Positions 26,089-34,584 are shown, counted from the first letter of the stretch. The stretch is DNA of 64,000 nucleotides from Calothrix sp. NIES-2100 (GCF_002368195.1 NZ_AP018178.1:5794145-5858144), one strand, 5' to 3'. Translations and numbers: made by a program. Notes: generated from the sequence alone by a model not told the origin.

Positions 26089-28106
26089 ACGACATGGAAC
26101 GCTGGCAAACAGAAAACGAGTATTATCTTTCAGTCGCTGTCAAATGGATACGTCTGCGGTTACAGCAAATTGCGCATTTAGAAAAAGTCTCAAACGCAGA
26201 AATCGCCCACGCAAAAGCAGCGATGTCAGCAGCAGAAAACACCCAAACACCCCCAGCTTTGGTACTGCTTGCTCAACGGTTTGGACTCTCCGAGTTTGAA
26301 CAGACAGTTTTGCTACTGTGCGCAGCGATGGAACTAGACACCAGGATTGCTAACCTTTGCGCCGAAGCCCAAGACAACCTCAATCGCCCTTATCCCACCT
26401 TTGCCCTAGCTTTTGCTTGCTTGGATGAACCAGTTTGGGATGTACTTTCACCAGAAAGACCCCTACGTTACTGGCGATTAATCGAAATCAATCAACCTGC
26501 TGCCCAACCTCTGACTACGAGTGCATTAAGAGCAGACGAACGCATTGTTAATTATATCAAAGGATTAACATATTTAGACGATCGCATCGCCCCGCTGTTA
26601 GTACCGCTGGAAACATCTGAGAGCGAAGTTGGATTACCACCTTCCCAGCAAAAGTTAGCAGCAGCGATAATTCAGCAACTCAAACATTCTACCTATTGGC
26701 GATCGCCACCGATAATTCAATTATTAGGCGCAGATTCCCTCAGCAAACAACTCATCGCCCAACAAACAGCCACAGAAATGGGTTTGCATCTCTACCGCTT
26801 ACCCGTGGAACTGCTACCAACCCAAGCCAGTGAATTGGAAATCTTTGCCCGACTTTGGCAGCGAGAAACTTTACTTTTACCCATAGCCTTATATCTGGAT
26901 ACTAACGAAGTAGAAGGTGCATCAGCAAGTCAAGGTTTAGCCTCGCCACTGCACCGCTTTCTCGCTCGCAGCGACAGCCTGGTGTTTCTCGATACTCGCG
27001 AACCAAAGCAACGCTTGAGTCGTCCCAGCATTAATATAGATATTACCAAACCCAGCGCCACAGAACAAGTAACAGCTTGGCAATCTGTGCTGGGAAAAGT
27101 AGCTAATAGCACACCCCAATTACTCGCAGGTCAATTCAACCTCAACTCAGTCACCATTGATCGGATTGCTCAGCAAGTAAAAATAGAAACATTTAGTGAT
27201 TATACAAACAGTACAGATACTGATTCTACAATCCAAAATTCCCTGTGGGATGCTTGTCTTTTGATTACCCGTCCGCAACTAGAGAACTTAGCGCAAAGAA
27301 TAGATACCAAAGCCACTTGGGATGATATTGTTTTACCCAAAGAAGAGACTAACTTATTACATCAAATAGCCGACCAAGTGCGATCGCGCCATCAAGTATA
27401 CGAAGAGTGGGGATTTCATCAACGCATGAACCGAGGTATGGGTATCAGTGCTTTATTTGCTGGGGAAAGCGGCGTTGGTAAGACAATGGGGGCTGAGGTA
27501 ATTGCTAATGAATTACGTCTTAATCTATACCGCATTGACCTATCGTCGGTCGTGAGTAAATACATTGGCGAAACCGAGAAAAACCTGCGACGGTTATTTG
27601 ACGCAGCCGAAGACGGCGGTGCAATTTTGTTTTTTGACGAAGCAGACGCTTTATTTGGCAAGCGCAGTGAAGTGAAAGACAGCCATGACCGCTACGCTAA
27701 TATTGAAATTAACTATTTATTACAGCGCATAGAAGCATATCGAGGTTTAGCTATCCTAGCGACAAATATGAAAAGTTCTTTAGACGTTGCATTTATGCGA
27801 CGTCTGCGGTTTATTGTTAACTTTCCCTTTCCGAGTGCGAAAGAACGGAAGCTGATTTGGCAGAAAGCATTTCCAGCCGCAACACCAATAGAGAATTTAG
27901 ATTTTAACCGCCTGAGTCAGTTTAATTTAGCCGGAGGTAGCATCCATAACATTGTGTTAAATGCGGCCTTTATGGCTGCTAATGTTGGAACTGCGGTGAC
28001 AATGGCGATCGCACTTGCAGCCACCAGAATGGAGTACAGGAAATTAGAGCGAGCAATTAATGAAGCCGATTTTCGCGCTTCAGAAACTACAGGAGCAAAG
28101 ATATGA
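26085..28106 (+). CDS. injection-system AAA+ ATPase (Pvc15-like)
   Basis: 673 residues. The N-terminal half (about 1-420) is a helical domain with a degenerate ATPase-like part (SPPIIQLLGADSLSKQLIA). The C-terminal AAA+ module (about 430-650) has Walker A GESGVGKT, Walker B AILFFDEAD, sensor 1 AILATNMK and an arginine-finger region FMRRLRF. eCIS loci carry one such ATPase, proposed to help assembly or cargo loading. It is coupled by ATGA overlaps to the cap gene before and the small gene after. Confidence 0.93.
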   Translation: MNDMERWQTENEYYLSVAVKWIRLRLQQIAHLEKVSNAEIAHAKAAMSAAENTQTPPALVLLAQRFGLSEFEQTVLLLCAAMELDTRIANLCAEAQDNLNRPYPTFALAFACLDEPVWDVLSPERPLRYWRLIEINQPAAQPLTTSALRADERIVNYIKGLTYLDDRIAPLLVPLETSESEVGLPPSQQKLAAAIIQQLKHSTYWRSPPIIQLLGADSLSKQLIAQQTATEMGLHLYRLPVELLPTQASELEIFARLWQRETLLLPIALYLDTNEVEGASASQGLASPLHRFLARSDSLVFLDTREPKQRLSRPSINIDITKPSATEQVTAWQSVLGKVANSTPQLLAGQFNLNSVTIDRIAQQVKIETFSDYTNSTDTDSTIQNSLWDACLLITRPQLENLAQRIDTKATWDDIVLPKEETNLLHQIADQVRSRHQVYEEWGFHQRMNRGMGISALFAGESGVGKTMGAEVIANELRLNLYRIDLSSVVSKYIGETEKNLRRLFDAAEDGGAILFFDEADALFGKRSEVKDSHDRYANIEINYLLQRIEAYRGLAILATNMKSSLDVAFMRRLRFIVNFPFPSAKERKLIWQKAFPAATPIENLDFNRLSQFNLAGGSIHNIVLNAAFMAANVGTAVTMAIALAATRMEYRKLERAINEADFRASETTGAKI

Positions 28107-28345
28107 ATATTAATTTACATATTGAAAAGTTAATTTTAGATGGATTGGATATTCCCCGCAGCCAACGCGAATTATTAAAAGCCACAGTAGAAACAGAACT
28201 AGGAAAATTGTTAGCATCCCAAGAATTACCTAAAAATTGGCAACCAAATGTATCTATCCCGACCATTGAAGTAGCCCCTAAAAGCCATCCCAGCCAGATG
28301 GGACAACAAATTGCTCAAGCTATTTATCAAGGAATGAATCTATGA
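28103..28345 (+). CDS. small conserved eCIS-locus protein
   Basis: 80 residues, predicted mostly helical: INLHIEKLILDGLDIPRSQRELLKATVETEL followed by GQQIAQAIYQGM. Proteins of this size and pattern (IExLxLdGl...) commonly sit between the ATPase and the DUF4157 gene in eCIS loci. I know no assigned function. It overlaps both neighbours by ATGA, so it is probably made together with the ATPase and the effector and may be an adaptor between them. Confidence 0.8.
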   Translation: MNINLHIEKLILDGLDIPRSQRELLKATVETELGKLLASQELPKNWQPNVSIPTIEVAPKSHPSQMGQQIAQAIYQGMNL

Positions 28346-30321
28346 CTAGTCGGCAAATTAGGCAGATTAATCGGCAGTCGCAGGGTGAAACTCCTCTGGT
28401 GAGTGGGATTTTACAGCGTGCGGCGGTGCGTTCTATTGCTGATCGGGAACAGGTACAGCCGGGAATATTGAGGGAATCGCGGTTTGAGCATGACTTTAGT
28501 CAGGTGCCGATTCATAGCGGGAGTTTACCAAACATTCAGACAGATAGGTATGAGCAAGAAACAGACAGAGTGGCAAAAGATGAGGTAGAACAGATCCATG
28601 CGTCCGCTTTTGCCCAGTCAACTCAAAAACAGTCACAGGCAGTACAGGCAAAACCTGAGAGTAAATCACTTAAGCCTCAGGAAGAATCAAAAATCCCTAA
28701 TCAAACAGGATTACCGGATAATCTCAAAGCCATTCGTAATGCTCAATCAACACAGGTAACTGAACCAGCAGCGCCTGTTCAGCCCAAGCTGACGATTGGA
28801 CAACCAAATGACCAATATGAACAGGAAGCCGATCGCGTTGCTGAACAGGTAATGAGTATGGCTCCTCCAGCAACTCCCAACATTCAACGCCAGACTGAAG
28901 AGGAGCAGGAAGAGGTTCAAACCAAACCTTTGGTAGAAACCATTACGCCGATTGTGCAGCGTCAGGAAACATTAGAAGAAGACGAGCCAATTCAAGCAAA
29001 GTGTGAGAGTTGTGAAAAAGAGGCGCAAGTCCAGCGATCGCCTAATGGAGTTCCTCAAGTCCAAGCAGATTTGGAAAGTCGACTGAATGCTAGCAAAGGA
29101 GGGGGTAGTCCATTACCAGATGAGGTGCGATCGTTCATGGAACCGCGCTTTAAGACTGACTTTAGTCAGGTGCGCGTTCATACCGACAGCACGGCAGTGC
29201 AGATGAACCATGCGTTGAATGCTCAGGCGTTTACTCACAAACAGGATGTTTACTTTGGTCAGGGCAAGGCTCCTGCTAAAGATGAATTGACTGCTCATGA
29301 ATTAACTCATGTGGTACAGCAGGGTAAGGAAATAAGGCGATACCGGAACACGGGAGCATTTAATTTTGGGAAACAAGACGACGCCACGCTTATTGAAGAT
29401 TCCTTTAATGTCAAAAAGGACAAGGAAACCAAGCCCTGGATCAAACAAATTACTGTCGAGTTCGATTCGCTGAAAACGGATAGCGGCGGCAACAAATACT
29501 CATCGGGAACTGCTTCCGTTCAATATCACGATAATCCGGTAAAGCTCCCTGATTTCAGTTTTACCGTTAGTGGAGGCTCTCAGACTCTCGGTAAAACTGG
29601 CAGCGGCACTTTTACAGTCTCGCGCATTGAGGGTATCGGTTATAACAGCGGCACAGCCTCTGGGCAACCAGGGGTTGATTTTGACCTAGCTAACAGAGAA
29701 GGCCCCAATAAACGATATTCAAAAGATCTAGCAGCCAATATGAGTTATGCAGTTTTTTACAACAAAGGCGAGGCGTTACATGCCGGACCCCTCAACTTCA
29801 GCTCGCACGGCTGCGTTCATGTTGACTGGACAAATTTAGCAACTATCAAACAGTTGAACTACCATAGCGTGATTGGCCTCACGAAAGTAAAAGTCAAGTA
29901 TCTGTCATTAAACGAGGCGTATGAAAATGCTATCAAGATTTCAAATTGGCAACAGGCTGCGGAGTTTCTAAATGGATTTAACAGAGATGATATTCTTGCA
30001 AGATTAGCTCGGTTAAGGCAAGAGCAAATTGCTGATATTCACAAAGGTGCGCTTAATAACCCCAACGTTGGTCCTAAATCTCAGGTAGCAGAATTGACCA
30101 GAGCAATTTATCTGGATTTCAACTATGAACGCTCAAAAACCCTAGGAAATTGGGGGGGTGCTGCGGAGTTTCTAAATGGGTTTAATAATGATGACATATT
30201 AAATAGAGTAAAGCGTTTGAGTAGTGATCAACTCTCTAAACTGAGACAAGGTGCTCTCACAAGTATGCCAGGATGGTCAAAGCGAGTTACAGATATCATT
30301 GATAGTGTGGCTACACCCTGA
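28342..30321 (+). CDS. DUF4157 (eCIS-core) effector with L,D-transpeptidase-like C-terminus
   Basis: 659 residues. Two DRYEQE-DRVA linker motifs (about 71 and 156) precede a CxxC (CESC) and the DUF4157 eCIS-core domain (about 245-330), which ends in the metalloprotease-like HELTHVVQQ. After it, residues about 340-530 form a different domain. HAGP then SSHGCVHV (near 479-493) matches the YkuD pattern H...SHGCxRx, with the catalytic Cys and His in place. Two repeats of W..AAEFLNGFN..DIL..... (about 538 and 605) close the protein. DUF4157 proteins are known CIS cargo, so this is a likely effector acting on peptidoglycan. The activity itself is inference. It is the last gene of a five-gene overlapping series. 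Confidence 0.85.
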   Translation: MTSRQIRQINRQSQGETPLVSGILQRAAVRSIADREQVQPGILRESRFEHDFSQVPIHSGSLPNIQTDRYEQETDRVAKDEVEQIHASAFAQSTQKQSQAVQAKPESKSLKPQEESKIPNQTGLPDNLKAIRNAQSTQVTEPAAPVQPKLTIGQPNDQYEQEADRVAEQVMSMAPPATPNIQRQTEEEQEEVQTKPLVETITPIVQRQETLEEDEPIQAKCESCEKEAQVQRSPNGVPQVQADLESRLNASKGGGSPLPDEVRSFMEPRFKTDFSQVRVHTDSTAVQMNHALNAQAFTHKQDVYFGQGKAPAKDELTAHELTHVVQQGKEIRRYRNTGAFNFGKQDDATLIEDSFNVKKDKETKPWIKQITVEFDSLKTDSGGNKYSSGTASVQYHDNPVKLPDFSFTVSGGSQTLGKTGSGTFTVSRIEGIGYNSGTASGQPGVDFDLANREGPNKRYSKDLAANMSYAVFYNKGEALHAGPLNFSSHGCVHVDWTNLATIKQLNYHSVIGLTKVKVKYLSLNEAYENAIKISNWQQAAEFLNGFNRDDILARLARLRQEQIADIHKGALNNPNVGPKSQVAELTRAIYLDFNYERSKTLGNWGGAAEFLNGFNNDDILNRVKRLSSDQLSKLRQGALTSMPGWSKRVTDIIDSVATP

Positions 30322-30614
30322 TTGTTGCTCTTTGAGGAGACATTAACGCAATGCAACGCACAACTCATAACCCAATCAGTGCGATCGCTATCTTGCAAGG
30401 AACGTCAGTGCGATCGCCCGATCTTGTAGGGTGCGTTAACGAAGTAACGCACCGAACCAATCATCAGGTGCCCTGCGACGTAAACCACCAAATCTTTGGG
30501 CATATTGATTCAGGGCGATGCTCTCTCACCAAAAATGCGTCACCTATGGTGTTTTTTTGAGCGCTCGCACTCTCCATTCTCACGCAAAATGCGAGCACTC
30601 AGACGCTACAATAA
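30322..30614. other. Gap between DUF4157 effector and orphan toxin domain
   Basis: No gene. It holds HIP1 sites and a hairpin repeat at 30426-30455. The small open frame at 30351-30560 runs through these repeats and is not convincing. Confidence 0.5.
30426..30455. repeat. GTAGGGTGCGTTA hairpin repeat
   Basis: GGTGCGTTA (30430-30438) and TAACGCACC (30445-30453) form a perfect 9-bp stem with a 6-base loop. It is a widely dispersed cyanobacterial repeat. Confidence 0.85.
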
Positions 30615-31019
30615 AACCAACTTTTTGTTCAGGCGGTACTTTACCTGACAGAACCCGTAGATGATGCAGCCATTGCAGAACTTTACGAAGCCATAGGCAA
30701 TATTGTCATCCGATTTCCTCTGCTTCACTGTCAAGAATGTGCCAGCACTCTTAAAAGATGGCTCAAACAACGTGGAGTACCAGGAAAACTTTGGCGAATT
30801 TCTACCCGATACGACCATGAAGATTTTACCAAGAGCGATCGCCTTGAACAACAGGGTTGCTCTGAAAGCATTACTGAAAATGGTGTTCACTATGGTGTTG
30901 AAGTTTATGGAAAAATCTTTGACAATCTTTCAAGACAAGGGCTTTCACCAGAAAATTGGGTTAAAGATTTTACTTCCCAATCTAATGATTTTGTTGCTGA
31001 AGTGATTGAAGAGTTTTAA
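30615..31019 (+). pseudogene. orphan papain-fold toxin (Tox-PL-2-like) domain without a start codon
   Basis: This frame is open for 134 codons from a stop at 30612-30614 to TAA at 31017-31019 but has no in-frame ATG, GTG or TTG before the domain. The translation contains IGNIVIRFPLLHCQECASTL (Cys39 and Cys42), ENGVHYGVEVYGKIFDN (His92) and GLSPENWVKDF. Cys, His and FDN in this spacing are the signature of the papain-fold toxin 2 family, common as C-terminal domains of cyanobacterial polymorphic toxins. It reads as a detached toxin tip. A likely immunity gene starts 24 bases downstream. It could be a dead remnant or a silent cassette that can be fused by recombination. Confidence 0.8.
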
Positions 31020-31043
31020 AGATGTGATTTCATGGAGCTAAGA

Positions 31044-31412
31044 ATGAGTACGTTATTTGAGCTACTAGAAAAAATTAAAAGCAAACCAGGACTATATCTA
31101 GGAACTGCTTCCATTACAAATCTGCGGATGTTTATTCTTGGCTATCGCTTTGCGCGATCCCAAGCAGGTATTACCAATACTGAAGCCGAAAGTGACTTTT
31201 ACAAAAACTTTCAACCCTGGCTGCAAAACCGCTTATCAATCCGTACTGTTAACGCTTGGGACAAAATTATTTTGCTCACCTGTATTGATGAGAAAGCAGG
31301 GTTTGATTATTTCTTTCAACTTTTGGATGAGTTTATTCAACGAGACAAAAGCCAAGATATCGATCCAATTTTGGCCGAATCAACCACACAAAATATCAAT
31401 AAAGTGGCATGA
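31044..31412 (+). CDS. probable immunity protein for the papain-fold toxin
   Basis: 122 residues, starting MSTLFELLEKIKSKPGLYLG, with RMFILGYRFARSQAG, WLQNRLSI and NAWDKIILLTCID. The K(K/S)(R/K)PG(M/L)YLG opening and the overall pattern match small proteins that commonly follow polymorphic-toxin genes in cyanobacteria. The start at 31044 is preferred because GGAG lies 6 bases upstream; the ATG at 31032 overlaps that site. It is directly behind the orphan toxin domain. That this gene stays intact while the toxin lacks a start suggests continued selection for immunity. Confidence 0.7.
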   Translation: MSTLFELLEKIKSKPGLYLGTASITNLRMFILGYRFARSQAGITNTEAESDFYKNFQPWLQNRLSIRTVNAWDKIILLTCIDEKAGFDYFFQLLDEFIQRDKSQDIDPILAESTTQNINKVA

Positions 31413-31434
31413 AGTAAGATTGAGCTTCAAAAAT

Positions 31435-31512
31435 GCGATCGCCTAAAAAGTCAAGCGATCGCATTCTCGAAAAAACTAGGCGATCGCACTGTCTTCCAAC
31501 TCAAGCGATCGC
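31435..31512. repeat. Cluster of four HIP1 (GCGATCGC) sites
   Basis: Perfect octamers occur at 31435, 31455, 31480 and 31505, at spacings of 20, 25 and 25 bases, in a non-coding gap. Confidence 0.9.
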
Positions 31513-31627
31513 TCTCTGTTATTTCCAAATCGGTGTAAAATTTTTTGCCCCTTCCTAAATTTCAGCAAATGTATAGTGTCAAACTAAAAGTAGATTCACA
31601 ATTTCAGTATAAAAGCAGAGGTAGGAT

Positions 31628-32410
31628 ATGAGTAAGCAACGGCAAGTGCAAAAAAAACCTGCGTCTCATTTTTCACCGCCATCTTTAGCTTCTATACAGA
31701 AAAATTCCTCATGGCTGCGTAGTTTATCTTCACCATCTCCTGATGTCGCAGTGCAACAGAAATCTCAGTTTTCAGGCAGCGATCGCGGTTTTGATTTAAC
31801 TCAGATTAAGGTTCATGCACCTTCAGCGATGGGGATACAAGCAAAGCTGAAAGTTGGTGCGCCTGGGGATCAGTATGAGCAACAAGCGGATGCGATCGCA
31901 TCTCAAGTTATGTCTATGTCAACACCTACTTTTAAGCAATTACAAAGGGACGTGATGCCAGAAGATGAAAACCAGCAAGAGGAAGTACAAACTAAACCTT
32001 TAGCTGCTGCTATTACACCACTGGTGCAACGAGAAATGATACCAGAAGACGAGAAGAAAAAAGAAGACGAAACTCTACAAACTAAACTTGTCTCAGGGGA
32101 AAATTCCCAAGTAGATGAAAATTTAGAGGCGCAGTTGCAGACAACTAAAGGTAGTGGTAGCCCTTTACCAGATCAGGTACGTACTTTCATGGAACCACGC
32201 TTTGGTGTCGATTTTAGCAATGTGCGCTTACATACTGATAATGCAGCGGTACAGATGAATCGGACATTAACTGCCCAAGCTTTTACTCATGGTGATGATA
32301 TTTACTTTGGCTCTGGGAAATCCGAGCATAATTCCCATCAAGGGAAAGAGTTGCTCGCCCATGAATTAACTCATGTAGTGCAGCAGACACAACCAGGAAA
32401 GAAGCACTAA
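31628..32410 (+). CDS. DUF4157 (eCIS-core) protein with no C-terminal toxin domain
   Basis: 260 residues. The N-terminal part is disordered (Ser/Pro/Gln-rich). KVGAPGDQYEQQADAIASQVM (near 78) is the usual linker motif, and residues about 165-255 form the eCIS-core domain (GSGSPLPDQVRTFMEPRFGVDFSNVRLH, TDNAAVQMN, TLTAQAFTHGDDIYFG), ending HELTHVVQQTQPGKKH. The protein stops ten residues after the HExxH motif, so any effector domain is missing. It is about 60% similar by eye to the same region of the protein at 28342. It could be a cargo adaptor, or the truncated N-terminal part of an ancestral effector whose tip is the orphan domain upstream. Confidence 0.88.
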   Translation: MSKQRQVQKKPASHFSPPSLASIQKNSSWLRSLSSPSPDVAVQQKSQFSGSDRGFDLTQIKVHAPSAMGIQAKLKVGAPGDQYEQQADAIASQVMSMSTPTFKQLQRDVMPEDENQQEEVQTKPLAAAITPLVQREMIPEDEKKKEDETLQTKLVSGENSQVDENLEAQLQTTKGSGSPLPDQVRTFMEPRFGVDFSNVRLHTDNAAVQMNRTLTAQAFTHGDDIYFGSGKSEHNSHQGKELLAHELTHVVQQTQPGKKH

Positions 32411-32557
32411 AAGTAGGAGCAAACAGCCTGTAGGCTGGGTTTCACTCTTCAACCTTTGGATTGTTTCCCAACACAGAGCGATCGCATGATCTGGGAAGAA
32501 ACAGCGATCGCACATGTCAATTTAACGTCAAACCCTACAAAACAGGAATAAAAACTT

Positions 32558-32704
32558 ATGCTTTCTATTTTGACATCAACTCTAGAAGCTTTGATATTTC
32601 TCTTCGTTGCCGCTTTAGTCATCGGATTTCTTTGGTCTGATTTTGCTCCTAAATCCCAGTCTTCTGCACAAGACAAAGGTAAAACAGCAACTTTAGATAA
32701 GTGA
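32558..32704 (+). CDS. small single-pass membrane protein (48 aa)
   Basis: The frame MLSILTSTLEALIFLFVAAL, VIGFLWSDFAPKSQS, then a polar tail to a TGA stop encodes one strong membrane helix (about residues 8-27). AGGA lies 10 bases before the ATG. It is followed directly by a terminator hairpin, which supports its being a real transcription unit. I do not recognise the family. It lies inside the injection-system locus, opposite a second membrane protein gene. Confidence 0.6.
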   Translation: MLSILTSTLEALIFLFVAALVIGFLWSDFAPKSQSSAQDKGKTATLDK

Positions 32705-32719
32705 CGGGGAAAAATCGAA

Positions 32720-32742
32720 AAGACGTTCCCATAGAACGTCTT
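32720..32742. terminator. bidirectional terminator
   Basis: A perfect 9-bp stem AAGACGTTC / GAACGTCTT with a 5-base loop lies between two convergent genes. A-rich sequence upstream (GGAAAAATCGAAA) gives a T tract when read on the minus strand. Confidence 0.8.
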
Positions 32743-32786
32743 CTAGAGAAAGAAATATTGAATGTCGGTGCAGATCGCCTCTGATC

Positions 32787-33239
32787 TCACTTGCGCAAGG
32801 TGGAAGTTTCAGCACTGACTACTTCACTTTTGACATCTACCGGAAGACTAGTATTTGTTGAAGTAGGTAAGATATTTTGGGTTTTTGCCGATGGTAGGGC
32901 TTTCAATTCAATTCCCAATAATTCTTGAATTTGAGATTTCGCCCAATCTGGTAGCACTTGCAAAGGCTTTAGCAGTGCATTTACCACTTGGGTAACTAAG
33001 TCATCTGGTGATGTCACATCATTTTCCGTCCAACTGCGGAAGGCGCGACCGCTTTGGTAACCAACACTCCAAAACCAAATCACCAACGCCACACCCAACA
33101 GAATAATAAAAAATAATAGTTGTAATGTTTGCTGTACCAACTCCCAAAGCTTTTCTAAACCTTTTTTTAAGGTCAAGGCTGTGTTTTGATCAGATAGATT
33201 CTGCCATAATTCCGTAGCTTGATTTTGGATCGGATTCAT
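32787..33239 (-). CDS. uncharacterised single-pass membrane protein
   Basis: 150 residues with one membrane helix (about 38-60; LQLLFFIILLGVALVIWFWSVGY). An amphipathic N-terminus and a soluble C-terminus (LVTQVVNALLKPLQVLPDWAKSQIQELLGIE) flank it. It is the only minus-strand gene inside the injection-system locus. I do not recognise the family. A role in membrane association of the particle, or protection against it, is conceivable from context only. Confidence 0.7.
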   Translation of the reverse strand: MNPIQNQATELWQNLSDQNTALTLKKGLEKLWELVQQTLQLLFFIILLGVALVIWFWSVGYQSGRAFRSWTENDVTSPDDLVTQVVNALLKPLQVLPDWAKSQIQELLGIELKALPSAKTQNILPTSTNTSLPVDVKSEVVSAETSTLRK

Positions 33240-33821
33240 AATTGTTTGTCTCCATTGTCAGTAATTGAGTTATTGGATGCGAGCAAATTTTTATGTTGAG
33301 TTAATTTAATAATTCTTCATAAAATACACATTACTCTCTAAAGAACAGGGAGGCTTAGTTTCTCTAGCGATACCCTTCTAGAGTATTGCGTTATTGGACA
33401 CCTGGTTTCAAAAAACTGGGATGACTGGTTTAAGTACTAACCATTACTGAATTTAATTGTAAATGACAAATTTGACATCAGAATGAATTTTGTCAGCAAC
33501 AATTTGTATCAAGTTGTCAAAGTTACTTATACTAGTATTTAGTTATACTATGTACTGATTAAATATTATTTAAAAAATCCTTTTTTGACAATATTTAATG
33601 TATACGTAAGTATAATAAGGTAAAATTTCCGATTTGGTTTTGTGAACTATAGTTACATAATCAGTCTAATTGTCAGGAAAACGGTATCTTATTTCACAAG
33701 AAGAAGATTTGAGATTTACATACTGAGTATAGCAATCATCAAATGGTGCAGCTATGAGGCTACCTATGGGTGCATCGCCCAAACAAGATTCTTTCCTTCA
33801 TTGATGCAAGGATAATTGCCT
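33240..33821. other. 580-base AT-rich intergenic region with a possible promoter
   Basis: No gene is seen. It separates the minus-strand membrane protein from the baseplate gene group, so it should carry divergent promoters. TTGACA (33585-33590) and TATAAT (33611-33616) are both perfect, but the 20-base spacer is longer than usual. Confidence 0.5.
33585..33616 (+). promoter_or_regulatory. candidate promoter of the baseplate gene group
   Basis: Perfect TTGACA and TATAAT boxes are separated by 20 bases, about 205 bases before the first baseplate gene. The long spacer lowers confidence. Confidence 0.35.
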
Positions 33822-34478
33822 ATGACTACCACCTTTCCTGGCTCTCCGCTCCCATCTAAAGGGCAGATTATCGCCATTGATACTTTAACTTATGTGATAG
33901 TCAGTACGATCGCTTTTCAATATAATCCAGAATCGTTCTCACGCAAATTGCAAGTACAAGCTATAGGTGGTGAAGGGGGATCTCACAGTGAAGCTTTACG
34001 CTTGCAAGGCGCGCCAGTGGAAACTTTCCAATTGGAAATAGAAATTGATGCCACAGATCAACTAGAAAAAGCAGAACGGACAGCAATTGATTATGGAATT
34101 TACCCGCAATTGGCAGCACTAGAGACACTAATTTACCCGAAAAGTAGCCAGGTGAAAACGAATATGGATCAGGCAAAGCAGGGAATTGTGGAGATTGTAC
34201 CCTACGAAGCACCATTGACTTTACTAGTGTGGGGAAACAAAAGGAAATTACCAGTACGCTTGACCGATTTTAGTATTAATGAAGAAGCTTATGACGTAAA
34301 CCTCAATCCAATTCGTGCCAAAATGTCTCTCGGATTGCGTGTTCTGAGCTATAACGATTTGCCTTGGGATATGCGTAGTTCCAAGCTATTTTTCAATCAC
34401 CACAAAGAAAAAGAAGAAATGGCGAAAAAAGCCAATGTCAATAACCAAGGTGGAACTACCGCAGTGAATATTACGTGA
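33822..34478 (+). CDS. CIS tube-initiator/adaptor protein (Pvc7/gp53-like N-domain)
   Basis: 218 residues. TVIAFQYNPESFSRKLQVQAI-like text, the PVETFQLEIEIDATDQLEKA segment and the IYPQLAALETLIYP block match the CIS tube N-terminal family that joins the tube to the central hub in eCIS. VPYEAPLTLLVWGNKRKLPVRLTDFSINEEAYDVNLNPIRAKM is its conserved second half. The usual fused LysM domain is absent here and is encoded by the next gene. The ATG at 33822 has AAGGA nine bases upstream. Confidence 0.88.
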   Translation: MTTTFPGSPLPSKGQIIAIDTLTYVIVSTIAFQYNPESFSRKLQVQAIGGEGGSHSEALRLQGAPVETFQLEIEIDATDQLEKAERTAIDYGIYPQLAALETLIYPKSSQVKTNMDQAKQGIVEIVPYEAPLTLLVWGNKRKLPVRLTDFSINEEAYDVNLNPIRAKMSLGLRVLSYNDLPWDMRSSKLFFNHHKEKEEMAKKANVNNQGGTTAVNIT

Positions 34479-34572
34479 TAGTCATTTGTCATTTGTCATC
34501 CTCCTTGTCTTCCTTGTCCTCCTTGTCCCCCTCATCTCCCTCATCTCCCTCATCTTCCTCATCTCCTATTCT
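34479..34572. repeat. TGTCATT, CCTTGTCCTC and CTCATCTCC tandem repeats
   Basis: Three successive short tandem repeat types fill the gap between the tube-initiator and LysM genes. Confidence 0.8.
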
Positions 34573-34584
34573 TGAGAAAATGCC

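Noticed and set aside
30703..31005. 100-codon ATG-started frame overlapping the toxin domain
   Set aside because: It is out of frame with the papain-fold domain, and only the start-less frame at 30615-31019 carries family motifs.
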